Shown here one piece after another: positions 21,541 through 34,100 of a stretch of 55,587 bases of DNA; positions within the stretch are counted from its first letter, which is position 1; each line of letters opens with the position of its first letter. The notes below the pieces were generated by a model that saw only the letters and a list, made by a program, of their open reading frames with translations, was not told the DNA's origin and ran no database searches. A program made the position numbers and the translations under genes. The stretch covers positions 200,477-256,063 of the forward strand of contig JH153084.1 of NCBI GenBank assembly GCA_000226015.1. The letters are read 5' to 3'. This DNA is from Mnemiopsis leidyi. Its lineage: Eukaryota > Ctenophora > Tentaculata > Lobata > Bolinopsidae.

Positions 21541-22490
21541 TGTCTCACGTTGTGACACATTTCAGAAAAATATGATATTTTGAAAATTTTTTAACTAACG
21601 TCTTTTGTCGCGGCAGCAGGGCAAGGCAACGTCTTGCTGGACGTTGCCTCAGCCTAGCCCTGCTGCCACGTAGCTTGTCTCATGTTGTGACCCTTTTCAA
21701 AAACTTTTTTAAATTCAAAAATTGAGGTCCCCAGGCAAACTCAAAACAAGCGAAGCGACGGCTTCTGCGCAGCTTAACTAGAATACTACTACTAGCTCAT
21801 AGCTGTTGTCGCGGTGATATCCGACTCTCGCAGCTCAAAGCTGAACGTTTCGTTAGAACGATCGCGATAGACGGACATGTAAATCTCGTCAAACTAGCTG
21901 GTGTGTTGTGGCGTGAGCATGGAGCATAAGGGCTCTGGTTAGACTAAAAGCAAATCACAGATTACCGAGGGGTTTGTCTTGCCTGTGGCCTTTGTCGCGG
22001 TTATACACGACTCACGCAGCTAAAGCTAGAACGGTAGACGGATATCATCTCGTCAACTGTGGCCTTTGTCAGACGTTGTCAGACCTGCTGCCGCGAAGCG
22101 CAAAGCGGCAGCGAAGCTGCCGCAATGCAAGGCAATGTGGCCTGGGGACCTGAGCACTCAGTCTCTAACGGAGGGAAACGTAGAGAGAGCCGCGCAGCGC
22201 CCGGTAAGGTTTGTTTGACTCTGTCTGACTTTGTCCGACCCTCATTCCCGGAGAATAAAATGACGGGAGGGTGCGCGCTTCTGTACAACTACAAGCGCGC
22301 ACTCTCCTGTCATTTCATTCGGTTCGAATTTGTACGGCAGCGCGCACCCTCTTGTCTCACGTTGTGACCCTTTCAAAAAATTTTTAAAAATTTCGAAAAA
22401 ACGCCCCCCCCCGTTCGGGGGGCGTGGCCGCGCAGCGCGGCAGCCGGGCTATGCAACGTGTCAGGAGGGGGCGCGCTGCCGTACAAGGTA
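21541..22490. repeat. GC-rich fold-back repeat region, possible non-autonomous element cluster
   Basis: A CpG-rich island in AT-rich spacer, full of inverted and direct repeats. The direct motif TGTCTCACGTTGTGAC occurs at 21541, 21676 (one mismatch) and 22353, the last two followed by CCCTTTTCAAAA-like sequence. An imperfect hairpin has arms at 21609-21632 and 21641-21670. A 23-bp hairpin lies at 22258-22315. A longer inverted pair shares GTACGGCAGCGCGC (about 22332-22362 against 22456-22484). Two diverged copies of a TTGTCGCGGT...GACTC...CGCAGCT block start near 21803 and 21988. A C-run/G-run hairpin lies near 22404-22425. No transposase ORF is present. It looks like a fold-back or MITE-type cluster; I cannot name the family. 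Confidence 0.6.
22258..22315. repeat. 23-bp inverted repeat (hairpin) with 12-nt loop
   Basis: Arms 22258-22280 and 22293-22315 are complementary except for two G:T positions, which would be G:U pairs in RNA. The arms contain GTGCGCGCTT. The two compatible wobbles fit a maintained stem, but this is one copy only. Confidence 0.75.
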
Positions 22491-24195
22491 ACATGTAAGC
22501 ACACTTCGACAACGTCAAGTTATTTGCTCAACACGTTTATCCCTGTGGTCGGCTTATACTGCTAGAACTTTAAGTGTCAAGTTAAACAACCATTTCAAAA
22601 TTACAAAAAATTGAAATATGATCATATTGAATAATCATATCATTACTTTTGCTTCAAAATATCAATACAGTTTGAATTTTTAAGGAATGATGCAAATTCT
22701 AGCTTCTTACTTAAACTTGAAGCTTAATCAAACTTGAAGCTGACTGTTATTCTTGATTCCATGGTAGTGGTCCTAAGAAGTAAACCTTAGACCAATGACC
22801 ATACTATTACTATAACCACTTCCGATTAAGCTATATGTAATTTTATCATGATCTTTAATATAACATTGGTCTAGTGAAGTCTTATTAATACTTATACATA
22901 CTCATAGATCAAGCATAGATGAAGTTCATCAAAATTCATAAGACCAATAAAAAACAAAAGATTCATCTATCATCCTTATCTCATGACCATGAAAAATTCT
23001 GAAACTAAACAGAAAAGCTTGAAAAACAAGACCAATATAGGACGTTTAAATAGTATGGTCACTAACATCTGCCTAACATCTGCCTATATATACCTGTATT
23101 CGAAAAGTGAAATTCGAGATTTAGGTCAAACTGGCTTTAACCAAACATTGATTGGCAATAATCACGCCCGAAAGGTAAGAGTTAATACCTATAAGCAGAA
23201 ATCTAAATCATTCATCAAAATTCTCAAGCTATTTGTACTTGCTGAATGGTAATACTATCTATCTAATAAGCAATTCAATACTGAAAATAGTATTTTACAA
23301 ATCACGCATCATCATAATTTAATTGAGAGAAATCAAAGAAGTTAAAAATATCTTAAAACCTTAAACCTTTATACTAGGGGTAAGGTAACCAGAAATAGTT
23401 ATTCGTTCGAAAAGAAAAAAAAATGCACAAATAATTTATGAGAGCTTAATTACAAAATTTGGAAAAAGCAAATAAGAATGATGATCTCCTTTCTTAATCC
23501 ATGATAACCAAAATAGGCCAAGTTAAGACAACAGTTTGCCAACAAAAACAGGATAGATTACAAGGTTTCGATAGCGACAAAGCAGAACAAATTTTAGGTG
23601 GACCAGCCAAGAAACAGAAACTTCAGCAAATATTGGTTTGACTGCGTACTTTCACAGTTCAAGAAACTTATATTCTGAAACGAAAACAATAACCAAAAAA
23701 CAAAAATAGCCCTTAACTTAAAGCAAATCTGTTTCATCCGCGTTTGCGTAAACATAAGAACAACAATTTCCATAATTGACAGAAACTAATATTTCTTAAC
23801 AACCATGAGATGCAAAGAAACAATAGAGTTTGTTGTGCACTGATAGCTCCTAATTGTCGTGTAGGAAGGGTCAGAGGGGGAGGAGAAACGGTTTTACAAG
23901 GGAAGAAGATGTTCTTCATCATCATCGATCAGCTCATCAGGATCATTTTGATCAACTTGCGTGTAGTTAAACCTAGAAAATCTTGTTTAAACAAGCTCTA
24001 TCAATTTTAACATCATTATATTATGATAAAAGCTCAAAATTCAATCCGTCAGAATCAAAGGGAGAATAAATTGCACTTATGTTAATAGTTATAACCGTGA
24101 TAAAGCAAACCAACCTCTCGAAGAAGTTCTTGATCCCCCGGGGTCGCTGAGTGGAGCCCTCACTTGAGATAGCCAGAGCACCGCGACCCAGATCA
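22491..24195. other. AT-rich intergenic spacer between converging genes
   Basis: Lies between the converging boule-like and VPS10 genes. It should hold the 3' UTR of the VPS10 gene at its right end. No other feature recognised; short ORFs look random. Confidence 0.5.
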
Positions 24196-25180
24196 CTACT
24201 CGATATCCCCCTCTCCCTCCTCCGCACACTCAATCATGTTGACGTCGTCGTTGTCGTCGTTAGCGTACCGACTGCGGAAGGAGTACCGACGGAGAACTTG
24301 TTGGTATCTGTTGCGGTAATAGAGCAGTCCGGCAACCAGGACTACGACTAGGAGTCCGCAGATACCGGGGATAACGATCTCAGCTACGTCGTGGTGTGAG
24401 GCTGTGTTAGCTGCCGTGTGGTCGTCTACCCTAGAGGGGGAGGTTATTGGTTAGAGAGCTAGGTTGTTAATTTCAACTTGTTTTGTTGAAAAATAAATAA
24501 TCGTTTTAGTGTTGCAGAACTTAGTTGACACATATGTACGTAATAAGTACACCCTTAATCTGAATATCACTGACTTCATTCATAGTTCATGTCGTGGCTG
24601 ATCATTACAGATAACAATACAGCTATGACTTAAGTGAAATCAAAACAACTGAATGTCTCTTTGTCTTACCCCCCACTTATAGCCTTAGCAAGACCCACAA
24701 CAAACTCTGACTTCTTTATCTTGCTATCGAGAGCAGCAATGACAGCCTCGCTGGACGGCTCCTTGGAGTCGTCAGGAGTATCACGTGGTGTGATCCAGAC
24801 AGCAACCTTAGTATCGGTAGTGTCGGAGTGTGTGATACCTACTCCAACCAGTCTGAATCTGTGGGGAGGCTGTGTTAGTGTGTTAGCATGTATACCAGCT
24901 TACTGTCTGGGTCAACTATGGTAACCAAGCCCTGGTTGCACAGCAAATTGTCAGTTTTTGTGTGAACTAAAGTAAGCGCTAGTAGTACAGAAAAAGATCA
25001 AACATTTGGGTATCATACTATTCGGAAATATATTGACGGACGGAAGTCGAGAGATTTACCTTGAAACTTTAGTGACTTGAACAATTTCTTCCTTGAGAGC
25101 GTTAGCGAAGTTGACGAAGTTATTTTTCTGGAAGTCAGAAGTTTTAAACTTAAATTCGTATTCCAAGCTGCCTACTGGAG
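24196..25180 (-). other. Module: membrane-proximal domain, TM and acidic tail (exons 27-29)
   Basis: Exons 25180-25060, 24858-24670 and 24430-24196. About 100 residues with an alternating beta-alpha-beta pattern ([12 protein letters not shown], an [13 protein letters not shown] helix, KVAVWITP, a [12 protein letters not shown] helix) recall a SEA or ferredoxin-like fold; this is inference. The TM is [18 protein letters not shown], followed by a basic stop-transfer ([13 protein letters not shown]) and a tail with [10 protein letters not shown], then [10 protein letters not shown]. The acidic stretch with N/P-MI resembles the 'EDDEDAPMI' GGA/PACS-type region of SorLA. Confidence 0.75.
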
Positions 25181-28100
25181 CTGAAAAATAGCATCTTAAA
25201 GGTGGATGTCACATCATGTACCGGAGAAAAAAACAATATCAAACAAATTAAAATCGTCAGAAAACAACACTTCATGTAAAAACGTGTAGGAAAACAAACA
25301 GTATAAGTAAGCTGAAGTCTGAATACTGAACTCTTATCTTATCAATTAAATTTGTAATTAAACTCTACTTAATCAATTAAATTTGTAATTAAACTATATC
25401 TAATCATAAAATTTGTAATTAAACTCTTCTTACGAGTCAAAGTGACAGCTTTAGTGACTGGAGCGCTAGGAGTTCCCAGACCGTTCTTGTTTTTGGCGGT
25501 GATGGTGATCCCGTACTCGGTTGAAGGACTAATGCCTTCCGTCAAGGTGATGGAGGTGTCAGTTGTGGTAACGACGTGTTCTGTACCTATCTTTGTATCT
25601 CCGTCCGCGATATAGTACTGTAACGACGGGGATTAGACGGGGAAACGTGAACTGTAAGTTTGAGACAGCGGTCTCAAGCAGGAAGGGCATATTCAGGAAT
25701 GTGCAAATATGTCTTTGAGGGTTTTTGACCTTTTTTAGATTTTTGGTTTGACTTGATGGATAATAGTCAACATGGTCGTTTTTCTGACTTCGAAACAGGA
25801 CAATAAAGTTTCTCTCTTTTCTGACAATTGAATCTTTGTCTGATAAGATAAAGCCGGAAAATTAGTTGACTGACAAGGTTTGGCGTGGCATATTGTCTTC
25901 TTTTTAAATCGAGTTAGAAGTATTAACTGGATCTAAGGCGATCAAAACCAGAAAAAATCTCGGTTCTAGCTCCTGTTTTGTTCGATGAATTGACAACAAG
26001 TATCAATCTAGTTTTTATCTAGATTTCAGATTCGCCACCCTGGGACTAGGCCGAGCTACAAAATCTCAGAACAAGTATCTGGCTCATCAGAACTTGTCAG
26101 ACGTTGTCTGGCCTATCGGAGGTAACGCGTGACAAATCAGGACTCCTTTTATCAGCAAGTTAAATTGTATGCCGTGAAGGGCAGAAACGAAAACCGCCAC
26201 ATAATCAGGGCCAAAAGTGGACATCAACAGCCAGAGTCAACAGACATACCTCTATATTAAATACAAAAGAACCATTATAGCCGAAACATATTGCAGACTA
26301 GTAGACTACCCACAACAAAACGATTATTTGCTCACCCTGACTTCGTACGAAATGTCTCCCTTGGCAAGAGGAGGTGGTCTCCACATGAGATCTAGAGAGG
26401 CCAGGTGAGACTCCTTCAGATAAACCTCTCTCACTTGACCTGGCGTACCTGGGGTGGAGACGTTTACTTCCCCGGAATATTTGGTGGAGTTTATTTAGTG
26501 AGTGTCGGTCTAAAGAGCCGGCGAGTTAATAGTTCGGTTGATAAATAATGTTTCTTGACGAGGGTAGTCGCGGAGCTAAATTTGATATGGCTGAAAGACA
26601 CGCGATCCGCCAGCACATAATTACTATTAACAACTAAGGTTGCAGAAGTTGTAGTGTTTAACTCGATAGTCGATAGATTGCTAACCAGCAGATGATTCAG
26701 TGACGCATGTTGTGTAGGTAGATTCAGAGCTGTAGTCTTGTCCTTGCGCAGTCACTGAGAACTTGTACACCTTGTACGAATCCAGCTGAAAATAATATTT
26801 GTTTATCTTGACTGAATATAGTTCAGTAAAGGCTACCTCAAACATGCGTTAAATAAAAAACGTGGGCATGAAAATTGGACATTTCACCAAATTATCATGC
26901 TGATTAGTGTTTCTGGCACAAGAGAAAATTGTGGACTGGCACTTAATCGTATCAATCCTGAAATTATGCAATGTTATCTGAAATAAGATGAAACATGAAT
27001 TGGGATAATTTATCTTTAAGTGGGCTCTTAGACCAAACATCTTTTGGCAAAATCAGGACTTAAAGATTAAAGAAGGTAACGAGACAGAAGTTCTTATTGT
27101 ATGCCTCAAAATATAACCGTATAATATATGCGGCTGATGGCTAAGCTTTGCGAGCTTTCAACTCACTCGCAATTTATCAGATTGATAAGGAAACTGAATA
27201 GGCTGCCAAATACTTTAAAAGGATTATCTCAGTTGTCACTAAATCAATGTTCATAGCAGACACACATCACATTGACGTTAATAACGTAGACTGAAATTTG
27301 GACACACTCCACACAATATCGAAATCGTACCATCTCATCGCATCGCTAAAACATTCTAGCAACTTGGCCTTATGTTGAATATTCACAACAACTAATGGGA
27401 GAGGGGTTAGAAGTAAGGTAAGTTCAGCGCAATTTTTGACCCACTGCCTAGGAACGAGGAAGAGCGAAGGGTCAAAATGGATAAAAAATTTTGACAATTG
27501 GCCATGTTGTGAATTTTAGGCCCCAAACAGAAGCCATTACCAAAACTCCAATGATACCAATTACCATGGTCGAAATGGAGGAACTTGTGGGCAAAATATT
27601 CATTTTGACAATTACCATAGAAAATGCTTGAGGTTTCCTTAGCCATGTTCAAATTCTAGGGCCGTGTCGAGTCACAGCCATAGCCATACCCTCCCCTGGT
27701 CTGTAAAATTTAAGATGAAAACGCGGAGACTCAATGTTTCTATCTCTTAAGGGGAAGAAGCAGTTTCTTTTTTCTAACGAAATACTATTGACTTTTTGAG
27801 AATAAAAATAGCCAATGCAAAAGTTCACGATTTTCCGAAACCTTGTGAAACTATGAAACCTTGAAAATGTGATTCCTGAACCAGCCGGGCAAGTGACTGA
27901 AATGGAAACCTCGGCATCCTGCGGAACTGCTACATGACCAATTAATGGATGCCAATGTACTTAAATCTGTCTTAAATCTGAACACTTTTTTTGCCAAAAT
28001 ATTTAAATTTGAGGATGAATATACTTGGTACTGCACTGCCATTGAAATGAGTCCACAATGAGGTGCAATATTAGCAAGTATACATCCAGTTGGTGTAACC

Positions 28101-31100
28101 GAACTAAACCTGTTTTACGGCCTGACTAGCTCTTTTATCAGATTAGCAAAAAGCCATCTCATTCACCCACCTTATCAATATACAGTTTAGGTTACCGAGT
28201 GAACCTAAGCCCGTGCTTGCACAGGGTTTACCCAAATTTTAACAAAAAATCTTCTTCTTTTTCTGGGGAATTTCGCTTTGAATAAAGAACAGGCGAGTTA
28301 GAGAGGAGGGAAGAAAGAGAGATGAAATGCAAATAAAATTTAACTGATGGCATTTTTGAGACACAACTAGCCTTATCGATAGCAATTGAAATTTCCTGTT
28401 GGTGCTTAACAACAGAATGTATACGTTGAATTTACATTATCACACCAAACATAAAACTCGCACCGTACTATCGGCTGTATTTGTTTGAGATAAAATGGGC
28501 GGTAAAATTGTACATTTAACTTGTTACTTAACAGCTGTCTAAATAACAATGCCGTGCAGATAAAAGCAACTACCAATCACTCAATTGATGATTATCATTT
28601 TTGCCGTTCGTTTGTTCTAACATCTCGCCGTACTTTTGGTACTGCTGGGGTGGCACTAAAAGTTGGAGATAACATCCGTAGATAATATCCATGTGTGAAA
28701 CTGAAGACTAAAGCCGTGTGTTCTTTACTCCTTTATGTCATCGGAAGCTCTAGAGAGGAAGCTCTACTAGAGGAATAGCAGATCGGGAATGGCACGAGGT
28801 TGGTATTTTATTTCAGCTCCGTACATTTCCTTAAAAACATTGTTTAACACATTATACGGCTCGTTTTTCATTCAGTTACAAGCTGGGGAGACATTCCATA
28901 ATCAACTTGACGTAATCAGCGGATATTTGATGTTGAAAACTGTCTTTTTTAACAGTCTAGAATAAATTAAAATCTTAAAATAACTAGTCGGAGGTCATTG
29001 GTCAACACTTGATTCAGCGACACATAATCGCGAACTTCGTGCCTTTCATTTAGACAGTTTATCTTAACAAGGCCAGGCGCTGCGTGTCGACTAACAATAA
29101 AATTGATTCATTTAATTCCTTAAATGGCAAAAATAACTAACATAATAATTCTTTTGCCATCATCATCAAAATTCCAGATTCTCAATGCAGTAGCAGAATT
29201 GAATTTATTCTAAATAATACAAGACATGCTAGTTAATAGTGTTTTACAACACGTCTTTCGACTAGTTTAACTAACAAAACATCAACAACACTTCTGTCGT
29301 GTGACACTTTAAAATTGTACCAAACAGTTGGGTCAATTGCCGGGATAAGTCCAGATTTACAATTCTACCGGTAAATATAATTACTGCTAACAATGGCTCG
29401 GGCAACTTTAACCCCTACTCTGAGTCTCCTGTGCTGACAGCCGAACAGGTATCGAGAGAAGGTATTTTTGTGATAGCTGCTTAGTTTTTGAGAAACATAT
29501 AATAAGTTAACCATCAGAATTTCAATAGGACCAATTTTATACCTATGATCACTTCCGCCATAATGACGAATGTTAAAAGCCCTTAAGAATTTGAAAACGT
29601 ATAATAGTTTAACGTTAATCGTAATGATCCCAAGTTCACTCAAATTAATACTCAACCCTTAAACGTTTGTTCCCAAAAATACAGCCACGTCATCCAATCA
29701 ATTCAATTTCGAATTAAAGTTCTGACATTGATTTTAGAATAAGGTAACACAAATTTACATGAAAAGTTCTAAGTTCAGGCTGTGACTTAGGATGAGAAAA
29801 TGGAGTGATACAAGATTAAAAGTTCTAAAATTGGATTTAAGTTGTGACTTAGGATTAGAGAACGTAGTGATACAAGAGTGATCTGTGAGATGATCTGTAA
29901 GACAGCCATTACATCTCCAAGTTTAGAGAAGTCTTCTGAACTACCTCAAAAGTGCAGCTGTTTGCGTTAAAACCACCCGGAAGTTCTAGAAAACGGAGCG
30001 GGGACAAGTAGCTGTCAACCACGTCATCCCCTCCCGGAGGTGGTCATGGATTGGCCACATACCACAACCTGGTTAAAAATAGCATCACTCGTCGTCAAAC
30101 TGAAGTTGTTTAGCGTGGCGTCCCATGACAAGGAATTCGTGCGGTCTCCCTGACAACGTGTTAGATTCCGGGTGACAGTCAACTGTGTGCGAGGAGCAAA
30201 TAGTTGAATACCAAGACGTCGTAAGCCAGTCACTCAGACCCTGCCGCACTAAACATTCCTCAAACCCTTTTTTGCATTTCAACGAACTCACACAGTAGCA
30301 GCAACCTGGGTAAACCTTACAACGGACCTAGCCGCATTTCTCGATTTTCTCTTTTGTGTTTGTCAGTGAAAATAGCACCGTGTGTTAGAAGGACGTGTGT
30401 GATACAAAGACGAGTACATAGCAGACCGCCATCCCAATCTTACATAAAAATCCAACCAAAGGTATGCAGTCCCTAATACAAACTACCTTATCATTGATCA
30501 GACTATAAGTTATAATACACTATCTAATAACTGAGCTGTAGATCCAAAACATGGCACTTTATGTGCGGAATAGATTTCACTGTGATGTTAGCTTAGCGGC
30601 GGTTACTGCCGGAGCGTTTATTTTCACAGAGCTACACTTTATCAAGTAGAAAACGGCAAAAAACACCGTTTGTTTAAATGTTTTTATCGTCTTTTGTGGT
30701 TTTGTCTCCATGCAAGTATAGTTGGCACGATTTTACCGATACAACATGCCTGGAGCTTGTTTTGGAATGTGGGCAGGTAAGCCACTTGTTGCTTGTCGCG
30801 TCCAGATAGGTATAAAACTTTCCCAGGGTAATTCTTATCTAACTTTGTCACTTTGATTTCTATTTTTATTTCTATTTTCACTGTCTCACTTTAGGACAAA
30901 CATTTGAGTTGATATTTATGGAACACTTTATCACTAGAATTTCATGGAGAAATGCACTTATCAGAAGAAACTTTACCGCCGTGCTTGTCACGTGACTCAC
31001 AAAAAGCACGATAAAAGCACTGACCTCAGGAAGTGTGTAAGAGAAAGTTTCGCTGTTGACAGAAGAAGCGATTCCTTTATCTGACAAACTATCGTCGTAG

Positions 31101-34100
31101 TATCTGATCACGTATCTGGAGATGGGACCGTTTGTTCGTTTGGGTTTCTGCCATGTCAAGACGGGTAGTCCGTTCTTCTGCATGCAGACTAGTTGGCCTA
31201 CAGGGTCCGGTACTGAAAAATTATATCGTTATATTGAGTAAGTTTGATTTGCAGCCGCTGCTGCTTCTGGAAGCTTCCTGCAGGGAATGAATTACAGTTA
31301 CTGCGGTTTTAGTCACGATAAGGTCGATTTTTGGTCGAGATAAGCACTCAACGAGCTGCTAATGTGAGCTGGAATATTCCTGAGTACGAATTTTGTAGTT
31401 GATTTGATTTGATATGTTTCACATGAGAACATCTAAAAGAACCCTCGTCCGGTTTACCAGTAGATTCACCAAAATTCAAAAAGAATTTGATTTAGATAAC
31501 AATCAGTGGTACACGTTTTCGTTAACGTACAATTCTACTCTTATCGCTTTGAGTTTAGCTAAAGTTTCCTGGAATTAAAACCCGTTTATCTTGCTGTTAC
31601 TGGAGAATGGTTATCTCGCGAAATTGGCTAATCAGTTGTGAAATGTGATCAGGAGGGCCCAATTTACAGGAGAACAGCTAGTTTCAGATAAGAATCTGGT
31701 TACTAGTCCCAAGTCGTCTAGCTAGTTTCAGATAAGAATCTGGTTACTAGGCCCAAGTCGTCTTTTTCGAGTCATTTCTCAACTTGAACGGCAAGATTTG
31801 TGTTTGCTGTAGATAATGTCCGCTTCTTCCACAATATTTCTATATCACTCTTCCGTGTTTTTCATCTGACAGAGCCAACAGCTTGCTATATAGAAGATAA
31901 TCATTTTATAGTGATCTGAGCAAGATTAATGGTACGTTGTATTTACAGATTTCATTAACTTTCTAACTTAGGAAAGTCGAAGGCAAATCAGCCGCCGCTT
32001 GACAAACTGTGTGGAGGAACGAGTATGTTCTAAAATACTTCAACACACGCACACACACACACAGACACACACGCACAGATACACTTAAAGACATACACAC
32101 ACACATACACGCACAGAGATATACACACACAGGCACACACAGACAGGGACACACAGGCACAAAAACACTTAAACACATACACACGTACATACACACACAC
32201 AAAATACACACACAGGCACAAACAGACACACAGACACAGACACGGAGAAACACACAGACACCCACGCAAAGACACACTCAAACACATACACACGCACATA
32301 CACATAGATATACACACAAAGAGATATACACTCACACAAACACACGAACACACACAACACACACACACAACACACTCACACACACACACACACACACACA
32401 CAGATACACACAGACACACGCAGACACACACAGACACACACAAACACACAGACACACAGACACACATAGACACATAACACACAATAATGTTTATAGCCAA
32501 ACCAGTCATGTCTATCTTTCTTGATTATCATTTCTTGATAACATAAGATTTAGACACCACATCCATATCAAGCAGCCACTAACCAGGCCACTCTTTCAGA
32601 GACAAAGATGCTAGAAACAGTAACCCAGTACCTCTCCTCCAACTGCTTCTCATGGAGAGCGGACAAGATGAGAAAACAGCTGCCGAAGGGCCCCGCCGAG
32701 AACACCTTCTACCACAAGTACTACGTAGTCAGGAAGTTAGGATCTGGAGGATACGGCACTGTCTTCCTGGTCGGGAGAAGGTCTGACGACAAGAAGTTCG
32801 CTGCTAAGATAGTGCCTCAGGATAGGTGCAGGAGAACTTCCTGGTGCTCCGCAAGACAGGTAACTTCCTCGTTAACCATCTTAGATTCCTACAGTTTTGC
32901 AGTTTTTACAATTTAAGTGTATCCATTATTGATTCTATAAGTTCCACTTCGCAAGCAAGCATAGCTAATCTCTAAAACTCTAGATGTGGATCCCAGACGA
33001 AGTGACGATCTGGGAAGGATTAGAACAAGACGAGCACATCGTCCAACTAGTGGAGTCCTATCTGGAACGTGGACACTGGATCTTGGTTACGGAGTATCTG
33101 ACTGGATACCTGGACCTGTTCGATTACAACATTACCATTAAGAAGCTACCCCTGTCTGAGGTGAAGGCCATACTCAGGCAGGTCATAAAGACGTGCCAGA
33201 GGCTGATAGAAGTGGGTGTGGATCACCGTGACATAAAGGACGAGAACCTCCTCTACAACCCAGAGACAAGACATGTTAAACTGTTGGACTTCGGGTCGGC
33301 GTCTAGGATAACACCTGATCTTACTTACAATCATATTCAAGGTAAGCTGCAAATGTTTTTATCTTTTGATATGCACGTAAGCAACTTCACGTGCAAAATT
33401 GTTGCACTTGTGGGGCTCCAGAAATTGTAAACCTAATTCAACTTTTAACATTGCCAACAGATCTCTAGACTCTAAGCAGGTTTACATTCTCTCCAAGTCT
33501 AAACCATATCCAAGTCTCAACCCTACCCCTTATTAAGTCGGAACCCCCAATTCCAACCCCTTACTAAGTCCGAACCCCCAAGTCTAACCCCTTACTAAGT
33601 CTGAACTCTGAACCCCCCAAGTCTAACCCCCCACTCCCAGGTACAGATATCTACATCCCCCACGAGTTCTACTCAGCCGGGACCTACACCCCGGACGGTG
33701 GAGCAGTCTGGTCTATCGGGTGTCTGGCGTACATCCTGGTCAACAGACGACCTCCCTTCGTCAACAGAGAGCACGTCAAGACCCACGAGACGGTGACCTG
33801 GTTGCACCCAGGGGAGGGGGGAGTCCAGGAGATGGTGGAGAGGTGTCTGGTGAAGGATCCCTCTCAGAGGATCACTCTCAACGAGCTGGCCGAGATGGAG
33901 TGGCTGAGTTCGGACTGAGAGGGGTGGTGTAAGCTGCACGTCGTGTGTGGAACACTTTGAGTTGAGTACACGACGTGTTCTGCTTTATATTCTACAAATA
34001 CGAGAGTAAAACAAGATGAGAGAGGGAGATAATTGTACGAGATTTAGACCCAAATATGACATTTATCTGAACGGAAATTGAGAGAGCGTTATACACGTTT

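Noticed and set aside
22079-22367. ORFs in both directions in the GC-rich island
   Set aside because: GC-rich repeat DNA lowers stop frequency; sequence has no family resemblance and consists of inverted repeats.
21541-22490. CRISPR-like array
   Set aside because: Only three copies of the 16-bp motif with unequal spacing (135 and 677 bp) in an animal genome.
22983-23252. Lys/Asn-rich 89-aa ORF in the spacer
   Set aside because: Composition follows the AT-rich background; no motif or splice context.
30024-30291. Two overlapping minus ORFs as extra VPS10-gene exons
   Set aside because: The flanking exons (31025 and 26785) already join in phase and complete an FN3 domain; no matching splice sites or domain pattern.
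31963-32524. His/Thr-rich and Cys/Val-rich ORFs of up to 171 aa
   Set aside because: Translation of a CA-rich microsatellite.
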